This document shows positions 8,288 through 10,297 of a stretch of DNA of 10,297 nucleotides, one piece after another; within the stretch, counting starts at the first letter, position 1; the number at the start of each line of letters is the position of its first letter. Below the pieces are notes generated by a model. It had not been told where the DNA came from. It was given only the letters and a program-made list of their open reading frames with translations, and ran no database searches. This DNA is from Stemphylium vesicarium. Its lineage: Eukaryota > Ascomycota > Dothideomycetes > Pleosporales > Pleosporaceae. The DNA lies in the NCBI GenBank assembly GCA_004380135.1, contig QXCR01000395.1, positions 1 through 10,297 on the forward strand. Direction: 5' to 3'. The translations under genes and the position numbers were made by a program.

Positions 8288-8803
8288 TATAAAGACACAC
8301 GTTCTACGCTAGCGTAACGTAAGACTAGTAGCATAATTGACTAAGCGTCTTATAAAGCTATAGTTCTAGATAAGTAATCTTATAATAGCTTATACCTAGT
8401 TATTATCTAAAGGGCTTTTAGATAGTAGAGTAATACTAATTCTATATAGTAGATTAACCTACTCGCACGTAATAAAGAGGTAGTTAAGAAGCTTAACGCG
8501 CGTCGCGTTAATAGAGTCTTATAGTAAGGCTCTACTAATTAGAATTAAATATAAAATATAAGAGGCTACGCTTAGAGAGCTATCGCATAAGTATACTAAG
8601 ATTATATTTAATAGAGAAAGGAACTAAGAATAACTACACTCTAAAGGTTATTTAGGGGCGGCGGCTTAGGATATCATTTTACTAGCGCGCTAGTGTAGAA
8701 TCTGGGTGTCTAGCGGCTCACCCGGATTCTGTGAACAGTGCGCCCTGCGCACGTGACCGAGATCCCATCGAGGAACAAGCTGATTGGGCTTCAGCCCATT
8801 ACA
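8288..8803 (-). repeat. 5' LTR of element 2
   Basis: The outer end is placed at 8803, where the - strand begins TGTAATGGGCTGAAGCCC, a TG start with a short palindrome, and the right-hand DNA changes to element 3. The inner end is uncertain. TTATA near 8288, a RIP form of TTACA that would mirror the TGTAA start, is the best candidate and gives about 516 bp, but the second LTR is off-window and cannot confirm it. The outer 110 bp are almost unmutated and the rest is heavily RIP-mutated. I see no gene in it, nor a recognisable primer-binding site in the leader 8221-8287. Confidence 0.6.
8681..8798. other. Cluster of four palindromes or hairpins at the tip of the element 2 LTR
   Basis: Four symmetric units lie in 118 bp. 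They are a perfect 14-base palindrome ACTAGCGCGCTAGT (8681-8694); a stem of 12 with one mismatch, arms 8697-8708 and 8719-8730 around 10 bases; a 6+3+6 stem GTGCGC/GCGCAC (8738-8752); and a 6+2+6 stem TGGGCT/AGCCCA (8785-8798) close to the LTR end. All lie in or beside the unmutated island. They could be U3 regulatory sites or structures in the transcript; the sequence alone does not decide. Confidence 0.65.
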
Positions 8804-9220
8804 GGCTCTAGCGCTATTTTTAGTAGCTATAATGAATTAAAATATCTTTCTACTATAAGAAAGGGTTTTCTAAGAGTAGAGGAATTCCTTTCTTATCTAC
8901 TCTATACGCCGTAACGTTAGTATAGCGTTCTATGCTATTATTATCTAATAGGCGCACTTAAAACGTATACGCCGCGTAGGTACTCTAATATTATGCGCTA
9001 ATCTATCCTAGTCTTAGGAGCTCTGCGTTCTTAATAGGCGTTATACCTATTTCTATAGCTATCCTTTAGCTAACTAAGCTAATATCTACTTAGGGATCTA
9101 AGATAACTCTAAGTTCCTTTTCTAGACCTAAGTCTACTCTTACGCTATATATACGCTTTATGCCTAGTAAAATATCTATAGATATACGCTTTACTAATTC
9201 TAAGTTTATAGTAAAGCTTA
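8804..9220 (-). pseudogene. pol: Element 3 protease region of pol, truncated
   Basis: A phase with lowest codon coordinate = 0 mod 3, which is -1 relative to gag, carries an aspartic-protease-like stretch. A motif I-L-D-P-(stop)-V-D-I-S-L-V at about 9075-9104 (Asp codon 9096-9098) matches the position of the usual L-[VI]-D-[ST]-G-A-[DE]-I-S-L-V block. A later K-K-G-I-P-L-L-L stretch matches the block before the flap and C-terminal part. The element 2 LTR cuts the frame at 8803/8804, before any RT. The Gly of the active site is a stop codon here, and Pro stands where Ser or Thr is usual. Confidence 0.65.
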
Positions 9221-10000
9221 GGCTTTTTCTATATAGTTAATATTAACTAGTAGCTAATTTAGATTACTACTTTAATACTTATTAGTATAGTAACCTTTCT
9301 TTTAGTACTTAAAATAAGTAATATTATACTTATTCTTTATTTTCTTTAGTGCGCTATAAGAAAAAGGTAGTAGAGTAAGCTCCTTTCTTTTCTCTCTATA
9401 TGCGTTTTAGCTTAGTTACTTATATATAGCTAATATTCTACGTAGGTTCCTTTCTAGAGTTAATACTAAGGTAATAAGGTCTTCTCTTATTACTAGGATC
9501 TAGTAGTAATTAGTAATTGCTTACTATAGCTCTAGTCTTAGCTTAGTAAATAAGTATTAGACTCTTTACTCTTTAGTATAGGCTGTAAGTTAGTCTTCTA
9601 GCACGTTAAGGTAGGTGGCGAAAGATTAGATAGTCTAGTCTTTTCGCTATATTATATAACTATGCGCTGTAGCTGCTTTAAGGCTGCGATTAATAGGGTC
9701 TAAAAGTAGGTCTAGTAGGTACTACTTAAAGTATTTCTAGGTTAGCGTCTCTCCGCGCGCTTTAAAGGTGCGCTTAAAGTGCGTATATTAAAGTTCTCTA
9801 GAATCTCCTTCTAGATATTGTATTAACTAGATAACTTTGTCGTAGTCTATATAAAACTCTTATAGTAGAAGCTAGAAGGCTATTTTATAGGAACGGATAA
9901 ATTCGCGGTGTTCCTTAATCGTTTTTCCCTTGTATTCTACTAGGTCTTTTGGTTTCAAAGTGCGCCTCACGTGCGCAAAGCCGGGCTGGCTAGCTGCGCT
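9215..10000 (-). pseudogene. gag: Element 3 gag (N-terminus missing) with fully eroded CCHC knuckle
   Basis: The phase with lowest codon coordinate = 2 mod 3 runs from the insertion edge at 10000 to beyond the knuckle. It starts in unmutated DNA (LKPKDLVEYKGKTIKEHREF), then passes through a capsid-type domain at about 9560-9900 (GDSREL...THFKRTFKARGETLT region with stops at Trp and Gln positions). The knuckle at 9275-9316 has exact C-X2-C-X4-H-X4-C spacing, but all four ligands read Tyr. The N-terminal codons were separated by the LTR insertion. The C-terminal end near 9215 is an estimate, where the protease phase takes over. Confidence 0.82.
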
Positions 10001-10132
10001 TGTTACAGATAACAAGCAAAGGTCTCTCCTGAACGAAGGATGCGATGTTGGCAGCCAACGGTCGCACGAGACGAAGGATAATGATCGGCGCGGGGCGCGC
10101 AGATCACGTGATTGGCATCACGCCAAGACCAG

Positions 10133-10221
10133 GGCATCAGTGATGCCACCCCCGACATGTGAGGACATGGCCTCACATGAACAAGGAGGAGTCAGTGACT
10201 CCAGGACCTGGGCATGATGCC
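10133..10221. promoter_or_regulatory. Cluster of perfect palindromes in U3 of the unmutated LTR
   Basis: Four perfect symmetric units precede the TATA-like box: GGCATCA-G-TGATGCC (10133-10147); CATGTGAGG and CCTCACATG around 6 bases (10156-10179); GGAGTCA-G-TGACTCC (10188-10202), whose TGACTC halves resemble the half-sites of Gcn4/CPC1-type bZIP activators; and GGCAT-G-ATGCC (10211-10221). Dyad symmetry upstream of a promoter suits dimeric transcription factor sites. Which factor binds is inference. Confidence 0.6.
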
Positions 10222-10241
10222 AGGACCGACTACGATGAGGA

Positions 10242-10248
10242 TATAAGG
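10242..10248 (+). promoter_or_regulatory. TATA-like box of the LTR promoter
   Basis: TATAAGG sits downstream of the palindrome cluster and is conserved in place in the mutated LTR (TATAAG at 2439-2444) despite strong RIP around it, partly because the site has no CpA or TpG. It probably sets the start of the retrotransposon transcript a few tens of bases downstream. Confidence 0.5.
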
Positions 10249-10297
10249 ATGGAAAGGTTTCATTGTTTCTCTCGTTGTGGTCAACTCTCATAGTTAC

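Larger units (their letters stand above)
2676..8803 (-). mobile_element. Element 2: Ty3/gypsy chromodomain retrotransposon, RIP-damaged, 3' end cut by element 1
   Basis: Read on the - strand from 8803 down to 2676, the order is 5' LTR, leader, gag with CCHC knuckle, protease, RT, RNase H, integrase, chromodomain, the standard Ty3/gypsy order. Pol differs clearly from that of element 1 and its LTR start (TGTAATGGGC...) differs too, so this is another family. The element ends inside its chromodomain at the element 1 LTR; the rest of the chromodomain and the 3' LTR should lie left of element 1, off-window. The outer LTR end at 8803 abuts element 3 gag-protease DNA. GGCTC (8804-8808) is the candidate target-site duplication. 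Confidence 0.9.
8804..10000 (-). mobile_element. Element 3: internal fragment of a third Ty3/gypsy retrotransposon
   Basis: Read from 10000 down to 8804 on the - strand, gag core, zinc knuckle and protease start follow in order. Both ends are cut by insertions: LTR DNA of the element 1 family begins at 10001, and the element 2 LTR ends at 8803. Neither terminus of element 3 is in the window. Its Gag differs from that of element 2, so it is a separate family. It is the oldest layer here. RIP is heavy from 8810 to about 9925 and almost absent from about 9940 to 10000. Confidence 0.85.
10001..10297 (+). repeat. 5' part of an unmutated LTR of the element 1 family, cut by the window end
   Basis: It starts TGTTACAGATAACA at 10001 and is collinear with 2200-2494 of the element 1 LTR, so about 180 bp should follow outside the window. 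It keeps abundant CpA and TpG, so RIP did not act on it. No polypurine tract precedes it (the left flank is gag of element 3), so it is a 5' LTR or a solo LTR. GCGCT at 9996-10000 is the candidate target-site duplication. TATAAGG at 10242-10248 is a likely promoter box. A frame in the phase of element 1 pol is open for 71 codons from 10002 to a TGA at 10215-10217. Confidence 0.9.

Noticed and set aside
2..9900. A reassigned genetic code in which TAG and TAA are read as Gln
   Set aside because: TAG also stands at Trp positions, and Cys, His, Asp and Glu are changed in CpA/TpG context as well. The islands without RIP use normal codons. RIP explains all of it.
9930..10217. Open reading frame of 95 codons, + strand
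   Set aside because: It spans the junction of antisense gag of element 3 and an LTR, so it is not a gene of its own. Only its LTR part is of interest, as a possible pol extension.
2200..10297. One element bounded by the two similar LTRs
   Set aside because: Both LTRs are in + orientation but the DNA between them codes on the - strand and holds two other families. The second LTR lacks a polypurine tract on its left.

Overview
The window is a graveyard of nested LTR retrotransposons of the Ty3/gypsy (Metaviridae-type) class; I see no host gene, tRNA, rRNA or CRISPR array. The DNA carries the signature of repeat-induced point mutation (RIP). CpA and TpG are nearly absent over long stretches, while CpG, CpC and CpT persist. 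Almost every Gln and Trp codon has become TAG or TAA, and Cys, His, Asp and Glu codons have become Tyr, Asn and Lys. With chromodomain-type gypsy elements, this points to a filamentous ascomycete (Pezizomycotina). I cannot name the species.

Layout, left to right. (1) Positions 1-2675, + strand: the 3' part of element 1. It has a pol C-terminus (integrase with HHCC and D-X65-D-X35-E geometry, GPY/F-like region, chromodomain, Pro/Ala/Gln-rich tail), a polypurine tract and a 476-bp 3' LTR (TGTTA...TAACA type). An antisense frame under the pol tail encodes a Zn2Cys6-like cluster followed by a coiled coil. (2) Positions 2676-8803, - strand: element 2, a different gypsy family. It has a 5' LTR (outer end at 8803), gag with a CCHC knuckle, then pol in a -1 frame (protease, RT, RNase H, integrase, chromodomain). 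The chromodomain is cut off at 2675/2676 where element 1 inserted. (3) Positions 8804-10000, - strand: element 3, a third gypsy family. Only a gag core, a CCHC knuckle and the beginning of protease remain; it is interrupted at 8803/8804 by element 2 and at 10000/10001 by another LTR. (4) Positions 10001-10297, + strand: the first 297 bp of an LTR of the element 1 family, essentially free of RIP and cut by the window end.

The implied order is element 3 first, then element 2 into element 3 and element 1 into element 2; the LTR at 10001 also entered element 3. All coding frames remain traceable because the damage is mostly transitions rather than indels, but none can give a functional protein. 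The best leads are the antisense zinc-cluster ORF, pol coding that runs through the polypurine tract into the LTR, and sharply bounded islands that escaped mutation inside heavily mutated elements.
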